A stretch of DNA of 64,000 bases from assembly GCF_003319175.1 (NCBI RefSeq), contig NZ_QOHK01000001.1:434001-498000 (forward strand), written 5' to 3'. Shown here piece after piece: positions 50,211-61,198 of this stretch. The position numbers and the translations under genes are program-made. The notes beneath the pieces are model-generated. The model made no database searches. It was not told where the DNA came from and saw only the letters and a program-made list of their open reading frames with translations. Position 1 is the first letter of the stretch, and every line of letters starts with the position of its first letter. The DNA is from Blastococcus sp. TF02-8. Its GTDB lineage: Bacteria; Actinomycetota; Actinomycetes; Mycobacteriales; Geodermatophilaceae.

Positions 50211-51118
50211 CCCCCTCGGCCGCCACCGACCCGGTGGAGGAACCGCTGGACGCCCCGACGGGCGAGGCAGCGGAGTCGACGCCGGTCGGGAGCACCGACG
50301 GGAACGCCCCTGCGCCCGAGGCGCAGGCCGCGGAGCCCGACGCCGTCCCCATGTCGGAGAACCGGCGCCGGGCCGAGCGCACCGCACCCCTGTTCGCCGA
50401 GCTCGCCTCTCTGGAGAAGGACGACCCGCGCCGCGAACGGCTGCGCGAGATCCTGGTCGAGGAGCACCTGCCCCTCGTCCGGCACTTCGCCCGCCGGTTC
50501 AGCAACCGGGGCGAGCCGTTCGACGACCTGCTGCAGGTGGGCACGCTCGGGTTGATCGCGGCGATCGACCGGTTCGACCCGACCCGCGGCGTGGAGTTCC
50601 TCTCCTTCGCGGTGCCGACCATCACCGGTGAGATCAAGCGGCACTTCCGCGACCAGGGCTGGTCGGTGCGGGTGCCGCGCCGGCTGCAGGAGCTGCACCT
50701 GTCGCTGAACTCCGCGGTGGGCGAGCTGGCGCAGAAGAACGGCCGCGCGCCGACGCCGTCGGAGCTGGCCGAGCACCTGGGCATCCCGCGCGCCGAGGTC
50801 CTGGAGGGTCTCGCGGTGGCCAACGCCTACCGCAGCAGCTCCCTGGACGAGCGGCTCTCCGGCGAGGACGACTCCCCCACCCTGGCGGCGACGCTCGGCG
50901 AGGAGGACGCCGCGCTGGAGGGCGTCGAGTACCGGGAGTCGCTGCAGCCGCTGCTGGCCACGATCCCGGCCCGCGAGCGCCGCATCCTGATCCTGCGGTT
51001 CTTCGGCAACATGACCCAGTCGCAGATCGCCGCGGACATCGGCATCTCGCAGATGCACGTCTCCCGGCTGCTGTCGCAGACGCTGGCCAAGCTGCGCGAG
51101 GGCCTGCTCAAGGACTGA
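50207..51118 (+). CDS. SigB/SigF-type RNA polymerase sigma factor
   Basis: This 303-residue sigma-70 family member has a ~50-residue disordered acidic N-terminus. Region 2 contains LVRHFARRFSNRGEPFDDLLQVGTLGLIAAIDRFDPTRGVEFLSFAVPTITGEIKRHFRDQGW (residues ~90-150). Region 3 follows (PRRLQELHLSLNSAVGEL). Region 4 has the helix-turn-helix MTQSQIAADIGISQMHVSRLLSQTLAKLR at the end. Length and order match the SigB/SigF group of general-stress sigma factors. It is encoded immediately after its anti-sigma factor with a GTGA overlap and is held inactive by it until partner switching releases it. Confidence 0.92.
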   Translation: MTPSAATDPVEEPLDAPTGEAAESTPVGSTDGNAPAPEAQAAEPDAVPMSENRRRAERTAPLFAELASLEKDDPRRERLREILVEEHLPLVRHFARRFSNRGEPFDDLLQVGTLGLIAAIDRFDPTRGVEFLSFAVPTITGEIKRHFRDQGWSVRVPRRLQELHLSLNSAVGELAQKNGRAPTPSELAEHLGIPRAEVLEGLAVANAYRSSSLDERLSGEDDSPTLAATLGEEDAALEGVEYRESLQPLLATIPARERRILILRFFGNMTQSQIAADIGISQMHVSRLLSQTLAKLREGLLKD

Positions 51119-51158
51119 GCCCGGCCCCCGCCATCCCCTGGCTCACGCCCACCCGCTG

Positions 51159-51230
51159 CGTGATCATGAAGTTCGGGAAGCGCCACGCCGCCGTTCAGCG
51201 GCGCGTCGCTTCCCGAACTTCATGATCACG
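51159..51230. repeat. 72-bp palindromic element, copy 2
   Basis: This copy has exactly the same length as the one at 41521-41592 and the same ends (CGTGATCATGAAGTT and its inverse), differing at about 10 of 72 positions. Its terminal inverted repeats pair over ~21 bp. It sits between convergent sigB and SPFH genes. The SPFH stop codon (51226-51228) is provided by the TGATCA of the repeat itself. Confidence 0.85.
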
Positions 51231-52443
51231 GCGAAGTGGTGCCGTCGTCCGGTGTGCCGAACTGCTCGCGGACGGCGGGGTCGGCGGCCGGGCCGCTCTC
51301 CCGCACCTCGGCGGTCACCTCGGACAGCGACGGAGGCGTCGGCACGGCGGGCGTGGTGTCGGCGATGCTCGACAGCTCGATCCGGGCCTCCGGTTGATCG
51401 GCCGCAGCCGGCACCTGCGACTCGAACCAGCTGCTGGTGTCCAGACCGCCGTCCTTGGGTCCTCTGCTGCCGTTCCCGTCGGACTGCACGTCCATCCAGG
51501 ACCGCCCCTCGCCGGCGCCGCCCAGGTTGGCCAGCCCCTCCAGCGCCTTGCTGAACTCGCTGGGGACGATCCACATCTTGTTGGCGTCGCCCTGGGCGAT
51601 CTGCGGCAGCGTCTGCAGGTACTGGTAGGCCAGCAGCCCCTGGTCGGGCTTGCCGTCGTGGATGGCCTGGAACACCGTCTCGATCGACTTCGCCTGGCCC
51701 TGCGCCTGGAGGAACAGCGCGGCACGCTCACCCTCGGCACGCAGGATCCGGCTCTGCCGCTCGGCCTCCGCCTCGAGGATCGCGGCCTGCTTCTTGCCCT
51801 CCGCGGAGAGGATCGCTGCCGCCTTCTCACCCTCGGCCGAGGTGATCGCGGCCTGCCGCTGCCCCTCAGCGGTCAGGATGATGGCGCGCTTGTCCCGGTC
51901 GGCGCGCATCTGCTTCTCCATGGAGTCCTGGATCGACAGCGGCGGGTCGATCGCCTTGATCTCCACCCGGGCCACGCGCAGACCCCACGGGCCGGTCGTC
52001 CCGTCGAGCACCGAACGCAGTTGGCTGTTGATGCCGTCGCGTCCGGTCAGCGCACCCTCGAGGTTCAGGCCGCCGACCACGTTGCGCAGCGTCGTGGTGG
52101 TCAGCTGCTCCATGCCGGTGATGTAGTTCGCGATGCCGTACACGGCCAACCGCGGGTCGGTCACCTGGAAGTAGACGACGGTGTCGATGCCGACCTGCAG
52201 GTTGTCGGCGGTGATCACCGGCTGCGGCGGGAACGAGACGACCTGCTCGCGCAGATCGATGGTGGCCCGCACGCGGTCGATGAACGGCACCAGGATCGAC
52301 AGCCCCGGGGACAGCGTGCGGCTGTAGCGGCCCAGCCGCTCGACGACCTTTGCCTGCGCCTGCGGGACGATCGTCACGCTCTTGGCGAGCAGGACGATGA
52401 CCAGGACGGCGACGACGAGCAGTGCGATGAGCGCCGGTTCCAC
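51226..52443 (-). CDS. SPFH/band 7 membrane-anchored protein (stomatin-like)
   Basis: This 405-residue protein begins with a single membrane helix (EPALIALLVVAVLVIVLLAK). The SPFH domain follows (residues ~30-220, VVERLGRYSRTLSPGLSILVPFIDRVRATIDLREQVVSF). Next is an Ala/Glu/Gln-rich coiled coil (~175-260) with RQAAITSAEGEKAAAILSAEGKKQAAILEAEAERQSR. The C-terminal ~100 residues are low-complexity. Such proteins form oligomeric membrane scaffolds. An NfeD-family partner gene lies 75 nt upstream on the same strand, the usual pairing. GGAAGGGAGCC precedes the GTG. Its stop codon falls in the 72-bp repeat. Confidence 0.9.
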   Translation of the reverse strand: MEPALIALLVVAVLVIVLLAKSVTIVPQAQAKVVERLGRYSRTLSPGLSILVPFIDRVRATIDLREQVVSFPPQPVITADNLQVGIDTVVYFQVTDPRLAVYGIANYITGMEQLTTTTLRNVVGGLNLEGALTGRDGINSQLRSVLDGTTGPWGLRVARVEIKAIDPPLSIQDSMEKQMRADRDKRAIILTAEGQRQAAITSAEGEKAAAILSAEGKKQAAILEAEAERQSRILRAEGERAALFLQAQGQAKSIETVFQAIHDGKPDQGLLAYQYLQTLPQIAQGDANKMWIVPSEFSKALEGLANLGGAGEGRSWMDVQSDGNGSRGPKDGGLDTSSWFESQVPAAADQPEARIELSSIADTTPAVPTPPSLSEVTAEVRESGPAADPAVREQFGTPDDGTTSP

Positions 52444-52518
52444 GGCTGGCTCCCTTCCTCGGGGTCGATGCAGATCCTGCCGGGTCCGGTTCGCCGGGTC
52501 AGCCCCTCGGCGGCCGGT

Positions 52519-52956
52519 TCACTCCAGCGCGTCGCCGACGACGGCGGTGGCCCCGTCGATCGCCAGGATGCGCACCGTCGCGCCGACGGCGTAGGAGTCC
52601 GCGGACTGCTCGGTGCGGGCCGACCACTCGTCGGCGCCCATGCGGACCCGGCCGCCGTGCCGACCGACGGCCTCGGTGACGGTGGCGGTCCGGCCGATGA
52701 ACGTCTCGACGCCGTCGGGCTGGCGGGGTGTGCGGTTCTCCAGGTGGCGCCGGGCGATCGGCCGCACACCGGCCATCAGCAGTCCGGAGACGGCGATGAA
52801 GGCGATCACCTGGACGACCGCTCCCCCACCCAGCAGGGCCGCCGCCATGCCGCCCAGCGCACCCCCGGCGAGCATCAGCAGCACCAGGTCGACGGTCAGC
52901 ACCTCGCCCACGGCGAGCACGACGGCACCGATCAGCCAGATGAGCCAGGCAGCCAT
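52519..52956 (-). CDS. NfeD family membrane protein
   Basis: This 145-residue protein has two or three N-terminal helices (MAAWLIWLIGAVVLAVGEVLTVDLVLLMLAGGALGG, and GAVVQVIAFIAVSGLLMAGV) and a C-terminal OB-fold soluble domain (residues ~80-145, GVETFIGRTATVTEAVGRHGGRVRMGADEWSAR). This short NfeD form lacks the protease domain and is the standard companion of SPFH/stomatin-like proteins, as here. The pair organises membrane microdomains or participates in membrane-protein quality control. ATG start; the SPFH gene follows after 75 nt. Confidence 0.88.
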   Translation of the reverse strand: MAAWLIWLIGAVVLAVGEVLTVDLVLLMLAGGALGGMAAALLGGGAVVQVIAFIAVSGLLMAGVRPIARRHLENRTPRQPDGVETFIGRTATVTEAVGRHGGRVRMGADEWSARTEQSADSYAVGATVRILAIDGATAVVGDALE

Positions 52957-53066
52957 GTGCCGGAGTCTGGCAGACCGGTGGTCTTCGTCTCATCCACCGC
53001 ACCCCACCTGGGGGAACGTCGGTGCGGCCCGGGAGCCACCGCTTCCCCGGCCGTAGCCTCGCTGCC

Positions 53067-53804
53067 GTGCACGACTTCCCCGCCGGCCGGTTCGCGGTGT
53101 GGGCCACCGCCTGGCTCACCGGACGCACCGCCTACGACGACGCCCTCGACGGGATCACCGGGCACTCCGCGCACCGGGTGGTCGGGCTCGCCGGCTCCGA
53201 CGGCGCGATCCCGCTGGGCGAGGCGCTGAGCGCGCTGCGCGGCCTCGGTGAGAAGCGGCTGCGGCTGGTGCTCCCCGCGCCCGGCGACGTCCGCGGTCTG
53301 CCCGCCGTCCCGGGCCTGGCGCCGCTCGCGCTGGAGGCCGGACAGGCCGCCGTCGGCGACCGGGTCGCCCTGGTGCCCGAGCAGCTCGGCTCGGCGGTGC
53401 TGCAGTGGACGGCGTTCGGCCTCGACGACGTCCCGCCTCCTCCCCCACCGGTCGAGGGCACCCTGCGCGCCGCCTCGGGGGCACTGGACCTGGCGGTCAC
53501 CGATGCCGCGCGCACGCTGGCCGAGCTCGACCTCGCCCGCTGGCATCCCGAGGTGCCCACCCTGCTGGCCGGGCTGGCGCGCCCGAGGCCGGCGCCGGGG
53601 TTGCCGGACGACCACGACCCCCTCGCGCTGTCGGTCCTCGGCCGGGCGCTCCGGCTGGCCGCCGTCCTGGACCTGGCGGCGACCGATGCACCGGGAGCCG
53701 CGGTCAACCACGCGCAGGCCGCGCGGCGCGACGCCGCGCTGCGTCCGCTCGCCGGCGCCGTCCGCGAGGCGGTGACCGCGGCGTACAACGCCGTCCCCCG
53801 CTGA
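53067..53804 (+). CDS. Conserved actinobacterial hypothetical protein
   Basis: This 245-residue soluble protein has no membrane segment. It opens HDFPAGRFAVWATAWLTGRTAYDDALDGITGHSAHRVVG and contains a ~50-residue Pro-rich linker with DDVPPPPPPVEGTLRAASGALDLAV near residue 120, then an Ala/Leu-rich helical C-terminus. No catalytic motif is recognisable. It is immediately followed by ARG-box-like repeats and argG, with 42 nt between, so it may share or precede the argG promoter. I do not recognise a named family; similar lengths and openings occur as hypothetical proteins across actinobacteria. Confidence 0.6.
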   Translation: MHDFPAGRFAVWATAWLTGRTAYDDALDGITGHSAHRVVGLAGSDGAIPLGEALSALRGLGEKRLRLVLPAPGDVRGLPAVPGLAPLALEAGQAAVGDRVALVPEQLGSAVLQWTAFGLDDVPPPPPPVEGTLRAASGALDLAVTDAARTLAELDLARWHPEVPTLLAGLARPRPAPGLPDDHDPLALSVLGRALRLAAVLDLAATDAPGAAVNHAQAARRDAALRPLAGAVREAVTAAYNAVPR

Positions 53805-53810
53805 CCCGGT

Positions 53811-55298
<1,488 letters not shown>

Positions 55299-55405
55299 GG
55301 ACACCTCTGGCCCCGCCTCGTCAGCTCGGCGCGGGCAGCTGCCGAGGAGCCGATAGGGCGCGCGAACCCCTCCACCGGGGGAACGCGCGCGGCTAGCGTT
55401 CGGCC

Positions 55406-56056
55406 ATGGCAGCGTCGATGACGATGAACCGGGTGATCCACGCCGCGGTGCGGCGGGACCTGCAGCGACTCTCCGCGGCCCTGGACGACTGGCGCGAGGG
55501 CGACCGGGCACGAGGTGGCGAGCTCGAGCGCGCCTTCGCCAACCTCCGGGCCGAGCTCACCCACCACCACGAGACGGAGGACGCCTACATCTGGCCGATG
55601 CTGGCCTCGGTGGGGGTCGACCGGGAGCTGCTCACCGCGATGGAGTCCGAGCACGAGGCGATGGCCGAGGCCCTCGCGCAGACGTCGACGGCGCTCGGCG
55701 CGCTGGCCGCGAGCGGCTCGACCACCGATGCCGCGGCGGCGAGCGCGAGCGTGGGCCGGACGCGGGAGATCACCGAGCGGCACCTCCGGCACGAGGAGGA
55801 CGAGCTCGAGCCGCAGCTGGAGCCGCACCACGACTCCCCCGAGTGGAAGGCGGTGGAGAAGAAGCTCCGCAGCCGCCCGGTCGGCGAGATCGGCCGCTTC
55901 TTCGCCTGGCTCACCGACGGTGCCGAGGAACCGGAGCGTCGGTTCCTCCGGTCCACCGTGCCCCCGCCGGTGCTCGCCGTCTTCACCCGCCTGATCGGCC
56001 GCCGGTACACCCGCGAGGTGGCACCGCTGTGGCGGACGCCCACCTCGCGGCACTGA
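55406..56056 (+). CDS. Hemerythrin HHE-domain protein
   Basis: This 216-residue protein has a four-helix bundle with His/Glu metal ligands. MNRVIHAAVRRDLQRL, LRAELTHHHETEDAYIWPML, LTAMESEHEAMAEAL and ITERHLRHEEDELEPQLEPH supply the H...HxxxE...H...HxxxE/D pattern of a diiron site (residues ~5-155). The C-terminal ~50 residues are extra and contain RSRPVGEIGRFFAWLTDGAEEPERRF. Such proteins bind O2, NO or iron and are often stress-induced. Starts with ATG. It converges with hemH across a perfect 13-bp hairpin. Confidence 0.87.
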   Translation: MAASMTMNRVIHAAVRRDLQRLSAALDDWREGDRARGGELERAFANLRAELTHHHETEDAYIWPMLASVGVDRELLTAMESEHEAMAEALAQTSTALGALAASGSTTDAAAASASVGRTREITERHLRHEEDELEPQLEPHHDSPEWKAVEKKLRSRPVGEIGRFFAWLTDGAEEPERRFLRSTVPPPVLAVFTRLIGRRYTREVAPLWRTPTSRH

Positions 56057-56059
56057 GAC

Positions 56060-56093
56060 GCCGCTCAGTCGGGTCCGGCACCGACTGAGCGGC
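56060..56093. terminator. 13-bp hairpin between convergent genes
   Basis: GCCGCTCAGTCGG pairs perfectly with CCGACTGAGCGGC across an 8-nt loop. It starts 4 nt after the hemerythrin stop and lies 79 nt beyond the hemH stop on the other strand, so it can terminate at least the hemerythrin transcript. Confidence 0.75.
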
Positions 56094-56171
56094 GACTCTG
56101 CGGCTGGACCGCACACGCTGCGGGCGCGATCCCTCCAGCACGGTCGGGAACCCGCCGGCAGAGTCGTGCGG

Positions 56172-57317
56172 TCAGGCCGTCGGGCGGGGCGGCCGCGGCG
56201 GGGTGAAGCAGCAGGACGCCGGGCAGTTGGTACCCAGCCGCGGCTCCCCTCCGGCGCGGCGTTCGACCAGCAGCTCGACCAGCGAGCGCACGAAGTCCGG
56301 GTGCGTACCGGCCGTCGCCGCCCGGGCGAAGGCGAGGCCGAGCTCGCCGGCCGTCTCCTTCGCCTCGTTGTCGAGGTCCCAGATCACCTCGAGGTGGTCG
56401 CTGACGAAGCCGACCGGGAAGACGACGACGGCCTTCTCCCCTGCCTCCGCCAGCGCCTTCAGGTGGTCGTTGACGTCCGGCTCCAGCCACGGCACCGACG
56501 GCGGACCCGAACGGCTCTGCCACACCAGGTCGAAGTCCCGCCCGGGCACGGCGGCGGCGACCACCCGGCGGGCGGTCTCCATGAGCTCCGCCTCGTAGGC
56601 GTGCCCGTCCGGACCGGCGACGGCAGCCATCGAATCGGGGATGCTGTGCGCCGTCGCGACCAGACGGGCGGAGTCGCGCAGCTCGGCCGGGATGTGCGCC
56701 AGCGCCTCGACCAGCGCGTCCGCGTTGGCGCGCACGAACCCGTCGGCGTCGAAGTAGTGCGGCAGCTTCTCCGCCGTCGGGCCTCCCGGCGTGGCCGGAT
56801 CCCCGGTCAACGCGGCGCGGGCCCGGGCGATGTCCTCGTGGTACTGCCGGCACCCGGAGAACGAGGCGTAGGCCGAGGTCGCGAGGACGTAGGCGTGCTG
56901 GATGCCGTCGTCGGCCATCTGCTGCCAGACGTCCTCGACGTAGGGCGCCCAGTTCCGGTTGCCCCAGTACATCGGCAGGTCGACGCCGGCGGCCTCCAGC
57001 TCTCCCTCGAGCGCGGCGAGCAGCGCCTTGTTCTGGTCGTTGATCGGGCTCACGCCACCGAAGTGGTGGTAGTGCTCCGCGACCTCCTCCAGCCGCTCGC
57101 GCGGGATGCCGCGCCCGCGGGTGACGTTCTCCAGGAACGGCATGACGTCGTCGTGGCCCTCCGGGCCGCCGAAGGAGAGCAGCAGCAACGCCTCGCGGCG
57201 ACCGGCCGGAGCCGGGGCGGACGACGGCTCGACGCCGCCGTTGTTGCGGACGGCGAGCGAGGGGTCCTGGTCGGGACGCTGGCCGTCAGGGGTGATGTCG
57301 ACGAGGGCGCGGGGCAC
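56172..57317 (-). CDS. hemH: Ferrochelatase (coproporphyrin III-type in actinobacteria)
   Basis: This is a 381-residue ferrochelatase. Core segments are EALLLLSFGGPEGHDDVMPFLENVTRGRGIPRERLEEVAEHYHHFGGVSPI (residues ~43-93), the metal-binding His in TAHSIPDSMA, and the acidic site in PVGFVSDHLEVIWDLDNEA. The C-terminus ends NCPASCCFTPP, a Cys cluster seen in actinobacterial enzymes that carry a [2Fe-2S] centre. It inserts Fe2+ into coproporphyrin III, or protoporphyrin IX. The GTG start is preceded by AGGAAG. It follows fabI on the same strand, matching the mabA-inhA-hemZ order of mycobacteria. Confidence 0.92.
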   Translation of the reverse strand: MPRALVDITPDGQRPDQDPSLAVRNNGGVEPSSAPAPAGRREALLLLSFGGPEGHDDVMPFLENVTRGRGIPRERLEEVAEHYHHFGGVSPINDQNKALLAALEGELEAAGVDLPMYWGNRNWAPYVEDVWQQMADDGIQHAYVLATSAYASFSGCRQYHEDIARARAALTGDPATPGGPTAEKLPHYFDADGFVRANADALVEALAHIPAELRDSARLVATAHSIPDSMAAVAGPDGHAYEAELMETARRVVAAAVPGRDFDLVWQSRSGPPSVPWLEPDVNDHLKALAEAGEKAVVVFPVGFVSDHLEVIWDLDNEAKETAGELGLAFARAATAGTHPDFVRSLVELLVERRAGGEPRLGTNCPASCCFTPPRPPRPTA

Positions 57318-57385
57318 GTGTGTTTCTTCCTGTTGCGGGGTGACGCTGGATGCACTCACACGCCGACGGCGTGGCTCTGCGACTT

Positions 57386-58155
57386 TCACACGCCCACGGC
57401 GTGGAAGCCTCCGTCGACGTGGACGATCTCGCCGGTGGTGGCCGGGAACCAGTCTGACAACAGGGCGACGACGGCCTTGCCCGCGGGTTCGGTGTCGGTG
57501 ACCGACCAGCCCAGCGGGGCCCGGCCCTCCCAGGCCTCCTCGAACTGCTTGCTGCCGGGGATCGACTTCATCGCCATGCTGCGCAGCGGCCCGGCGGCGA
57601 CGATGTTGGACCGCACGCCCTCGGGCCCGAGCTCGCGGGCGACGTACCGGCTGACCGACTCCAGCGCCGCCTTGGCCGCGCCCATCCAGCCGTACACCGG
57701 CCAGGCGACCGAGGCGTCGAAGGTGAGGCCGACGACCGACGAGGGGTTGGCCAGCAGCGGCCGGCACGCCTGGGTCAGCGAGGCGTAGGACCAGCTCGAC
57801 ACCTGGAAGGCCGTCGCCGCGTGCTCCCACGCGACCTCCGGGAACCCCTCCCCCATCGCCTCCTGCGGCGCGAAGCCGATGGAGTGGACGACGCCGTCCA
57901 GGGTGTCGAAGCCCTGCTCGCGCAGCCGGTCGGCCAGCGAGCCGAGGTGCTCGGTGTTCGTCACGTCGAGCTCGACGACGGCGGCCTCCTGCGGCAGCCG
58001 CTTGGCGATGCGCTGGCAGAGCGACAGGGCGCGGCCGAAGTTGGAGAGCACGAGCGTGGCGCCCTGCTCCTGGGCCAGCCGCGCGGTGGCGAAGGCGATC
58101 GACGCCTCCGTCAGCACGCCGGTGACCAGGATCTTCTTGCCCTCGAGAATCCCCA

Positions 58156-58156
<1 letters not shown>
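57386..58156 (-). CDS. fabI: Enoyl-ACP reductase (InhA/FabI-type)
   Basis: This 256-residue SDR-like reductase has the InhA-type signatures GILEGKKILVTGVLTEASIAFATARLAQEQGA (cofactor-binding start) and DGVVHSIGFAPQEAMG (residues ~87-102). The catalytic Tyr-Lys pair lies in WPVYGWMGAAKAALES (Y-x6-K type). The tail DWFPATTGEIVHVDGGFHAVGV is also InhA-like. It performs the NADH-dependent last step of fatty-acid chain elongation. The ATG shares one base with the fabG stop, so translation is coupled. A short imperfect duplication of its 3' end lies just downstream. The closest known relatives are mycobacterial InhA proteins. Confidence 0.94.
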
Positions 58157-58899
<743 letters not shown>

Positions 58900-58970
58900 C
58901 TAGCCCCTGGTCGCGGCTCCCACCGGCTACCGGCGAGTACGTGATCACTGCCTCACGGGAGCGGGTCCCG

Positions 58971-59489
58971 CTAGGCCGCCAGGTACGCGTAGAGCCGGGC
59001 TCGGGCGTCACCGCGGGCGAGTTCCCGGAGGCCGCGCAGGACCTCGCGCAGGTCGGCAGGGTCGGCGTGCTCGAGCTCCTCCGTGCGACCCCATGCCTCG
59101 GCGAGTTCGGCGATGCGCGAGTCCTCGACGGCGGTCAGTGCCTCCCGCAGGGAGTCGGTCACGGCGAGGACCATGCGATCGCCGGTGGGCGTCGAGGCGA
59201 CCTCCGCACCGTGGCGCGGGTCGTCCTGCACCGCGTCGTAGTCGACGCCGGTCAGCAGTTCGGCCAGGGTGCCCAGCGCCACGACCGGATCGACGGCGGG
59301 CGTAGCGAAGCCCGGGTACCCCGGTCCGAGCTCGGTCACCACGGGTTCCTTCCGGAAGAGCCCGGTCTTGCGCTGACCGGTGACCTCGGGCCACCCGAGC
59401 GGGCCGCCCGGGCGGGTCAGCGCCTCGGCGGCGGCTGCGTCGTCGTCGGCCAGGAAGTAGACGTAGTCGGTGCTCACGACGGCGATCAT
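58971..59489 (-). CDS. Conserved hypothetical protein
   Basis: This 172-residue soluble protein begins MIAVVSTDYVYFLADDDAAAAEALTRPGGPLGWPEVTGQRKTGLF. It continues with ELGPGYPGFATPAVDPVVALGTLAELLTGVDYDAVQDDPRHGAEV and an all-helical C-terminal half (residues ~110-170). No catalytic motif or membrane helix is seen. Similar proteins of unknown role occur in actinobacteria. It is divergent from the DCC-family gene at 59565 with 75 nt between. I cannot assign a function. Confidence 0.55.
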   Translation of the reverse strand: MIAVVSTDYVYFLADDDAAAAEALTRPGGPLGWPEVTGQRKTGLFRKEPVVTELGPGYPGFATPAVDPVVALGTLAELLTGVDYDAVQDDPRHGAEVASTPTGDRMVLAVTDSLREALTAVEDSRIAELAEAWGRTEELEHADPADLREVLRGLRELARGDARARLYAYLAA

Positions 59490-59564
59490 GGCGGCGCGGC
59501 AGGCTCCCCACCAGCACCGCCACCTGCGAGACTGACGCGTCCGATCCCTGTCCGGAGGTGCCCC

Positions 59565-59960
59565 GTGCAGCGTCCCGCCCTCGTCTTCGACGGCGACTGC
59601 GCCTTCTGCACCCGCAGCGCCGAGTTCGCCCGGGGCATCCTGCCGGCCGGGTGCGCCGTCCTCCCCTGGCAGCAGGTGGACCTCGCCACAGCGGGGCTCA
59701 CCGCCGAACGGGCGCAGCGCGAGGTGCTCTGGGTCGACAGGGACGGCGCGGTCACCGGTGGCGCGCCCGCCGTGGCCCGGGCGCTGCGGGCCGCCGGCGG
59801 GTTCTGGCTCGTCCTCGGCGTCCTGCTGTCGTTGCCGCCGGTCCGCTGGATCGCCCCGCCGGTGTACCGGCTGGTGGCGGCCAACCGGTACCGGCTGCCC
59901 GGCGGGACGGCGGCCTGTCGCGTGCCGTCCGTCCCGCCGCCGGCCGATCAGGCCGTGTAG
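59565..59960 (+). CDS. DCC-family thiol-disulfide oxidoreductase-like protein (DUF393)
   Basis: This 131-residue protein has the DCC/DUF393 signature LVFDGDCAFCTRSAEFARG (residues ~6-24) with the D-G-D-C-x-x-C thioredoxin-like motif. A hydrophobic stretch follows (WLVLGVLLSLPPVRWIAPPVYRLVA), with a terminal helix-turn and CRVPS. DCC proteins are small redox or electron-transfer-linked proteins of unclear substrate. GGAGG lies 6 nt before the GTG. Its 3' end overlaps the convergent anti-sigma-like gene by 13 nt. Confidence 0.82.
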   Translation: MQRPALVFDGDCAFCTRSAEFARGILPAGCAVLPWQQVDLATAGLTAERAQREVLWVDRDGAVTGGAPAVARALRAAGGFWLVLGVLLSLPPVRWIAPPVYRLVAANRYRLPGGTAACRVPSVPPPADQAV

Positions 59961-61198
59961 CTCATCCCCTCGGCCATGGCCAGGACGTCCTCCCGGGAGA
60001 GGGTGTCCGGCGCCTGGAGCAGGAAGCCGGTGCCATCGCGGAACTCGCCGGCGAGGTACCACATCCGCGTGCCCGAACCGAGGTCGGCGAAGTGATCGGG
60101 CACCGAGACCAGCCGCGCGGACCGCCCCTTGACGGTGAGCTCCTCGACGGGATTGCCGTCGGCCATGCCCCGCAGCACGACGTCCGGGGAGTCGTAGCCC
60201 CGCCACTGCTCCAGCAGGCTGACCGCGACGCGCGCGCTGGGGTTCGTCGGGTCGGCCTCGTCGACGAGCGCGAGGTTGCCGAGGCTCTCGTAGCTGGAGA
60301 CCGCCCACCCCTCGGGCGCGAGACCGAACTGCAGCTGGACGGGCTGCGGCCGGTCGACGATCGACTGGCCGACGGAGACCAGGGCGGTCTCCGAGCCGTA
60401 CCGGTCACCCCACCCCACGAGGCCGACCCACAGCCCGTCGGCGCGCTGCCAGTAGAGCTCGGCATAGGCGCTGCCGCAGACCTGCTCCGGCTCCTGCTGC
60501 TGCGTCGGCGGCGCCGGGGCGTAGGTGCAGGACGGCTCGGACAGGGTCGCCCGGGTGAAGTCGGCGGGCCGGCCGGCGACTGCGGTGGTGCCCCGGTCCT
60601 CGACCTCGTCGTCGGTGTAGGGCGGCGACAGCTGCGCGCCCGGCGGGGGCACCCGCGGATCGCGCTCGGAGATCGTGAACGTGAACCCCGGGTCGTCCGC
60701 GGAGCTGTACCGGGCCGAGTAGACCAACGGCTCCACGGCGCCGAACATCTCCAGCCCTCCCCCGCGGCTCAGGACGGGCGTCAGTCCTTCGGGCGCCGGG
60801 TCCAGCGAGTACGGGAAGGTGATCGCCTCAGCAGCGACCAGGGTCAGGCCGCCGGGCGGGTCGAGCGGCAGCGGCGTCGGCTCGGCCGGCAGCTGCGCGT
60901 CGGGCGCCGCGACGACCGGTGGTCGTTCCGGTCGGAGGTCGACGACGACGGCGGTGGTCCATGCCGCGGCGACGACGAGCACCCCCGCGCCGGCCCGGAC
61001 GAAGGTCTTCCGGCTGGGGCGCCGACGACGCGGTGCGGTGCGGGACTCGGCGGCCAGCTGGCGGGCGGCGACGACGGACGCCGACTCGTCGGCCTCGGTC
61101 ACGAAGCGGAGGAAGTCGTCGGGAAGGGCGGGCAGCTCGGCGTCGCGGATGCCCGCCGCCGCGGTCAGGCGGTCGTCCAGCTCTCGGTCGGTGATCAT
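59948..61198 (-). CDS. Membrane-anchored partner protein of ECF sigma factor
   Basis: This is a 416-residue protein. The ~60-residue N-terminal cytoplasmic segment (ITDRELDDRLTAAAGIRDAELPALPDDFLRF) is followed by a single transmembrane helix (residues ~66-86, FVRAGAGVLVVAAAWTTAVVV). A ~320-residue extracytoplasmic domain rich in Gly/Pro/Asp completes it. The order cytoplasmic helix, membrane helix, outer sensor domain resembles anti-sigma factors. The ATG overlaps the stop of the ECF sigma gene. No zinc-binding HxxxCxxC ZAS motif is seen at the N-terminus, so binding to the sigma factor remains an inference from gene order. Confidence 0.65.
   Translation of the reverse strand: MITDRELDDRLTAAAGIRDAELPALPDDFLRFVTEADESASVVAARQLAAESRTAPRRRRPSRKTFVRAGAGVLVVAAAWTTAVVVDLRPERPPVVAAPDAQLPAEPTPLPLDPPGGLTLVAAEAITFPYSLDPAPEGLTPVLSRGGGLEMFGAVEPLVYSARYSSADDPGFTFTISERDPRVPPPGAQLSPPYTDDEVEDRGTTAVAGRPADFTRATLSEPSCTYAPAPPTQQQEPEQVCGSAYAELYWQRADGLWVGLVGWGDRYGSETALVSVGQSIVDRPQPVQLQFGLAPEGWAVSSYESLGNLALVDEADPTNPSARVAVSLLEQWRGYDSPDVVLRGMADGNPVEELTVKGRSARLVSVPDHFADLGSGTRMWYLAGEFRDGTGFLLQAPDTLSREDVLAMAEGMSYTA

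Noticed and set aside
57356-57404. Two similar palindromic units (CACGCCGACGGCGTG type) between fabI and hemH as an attachment site or repeat element
   Set aside because: Too short and one is simply the fabI 3' end; no mobile-element features around them.
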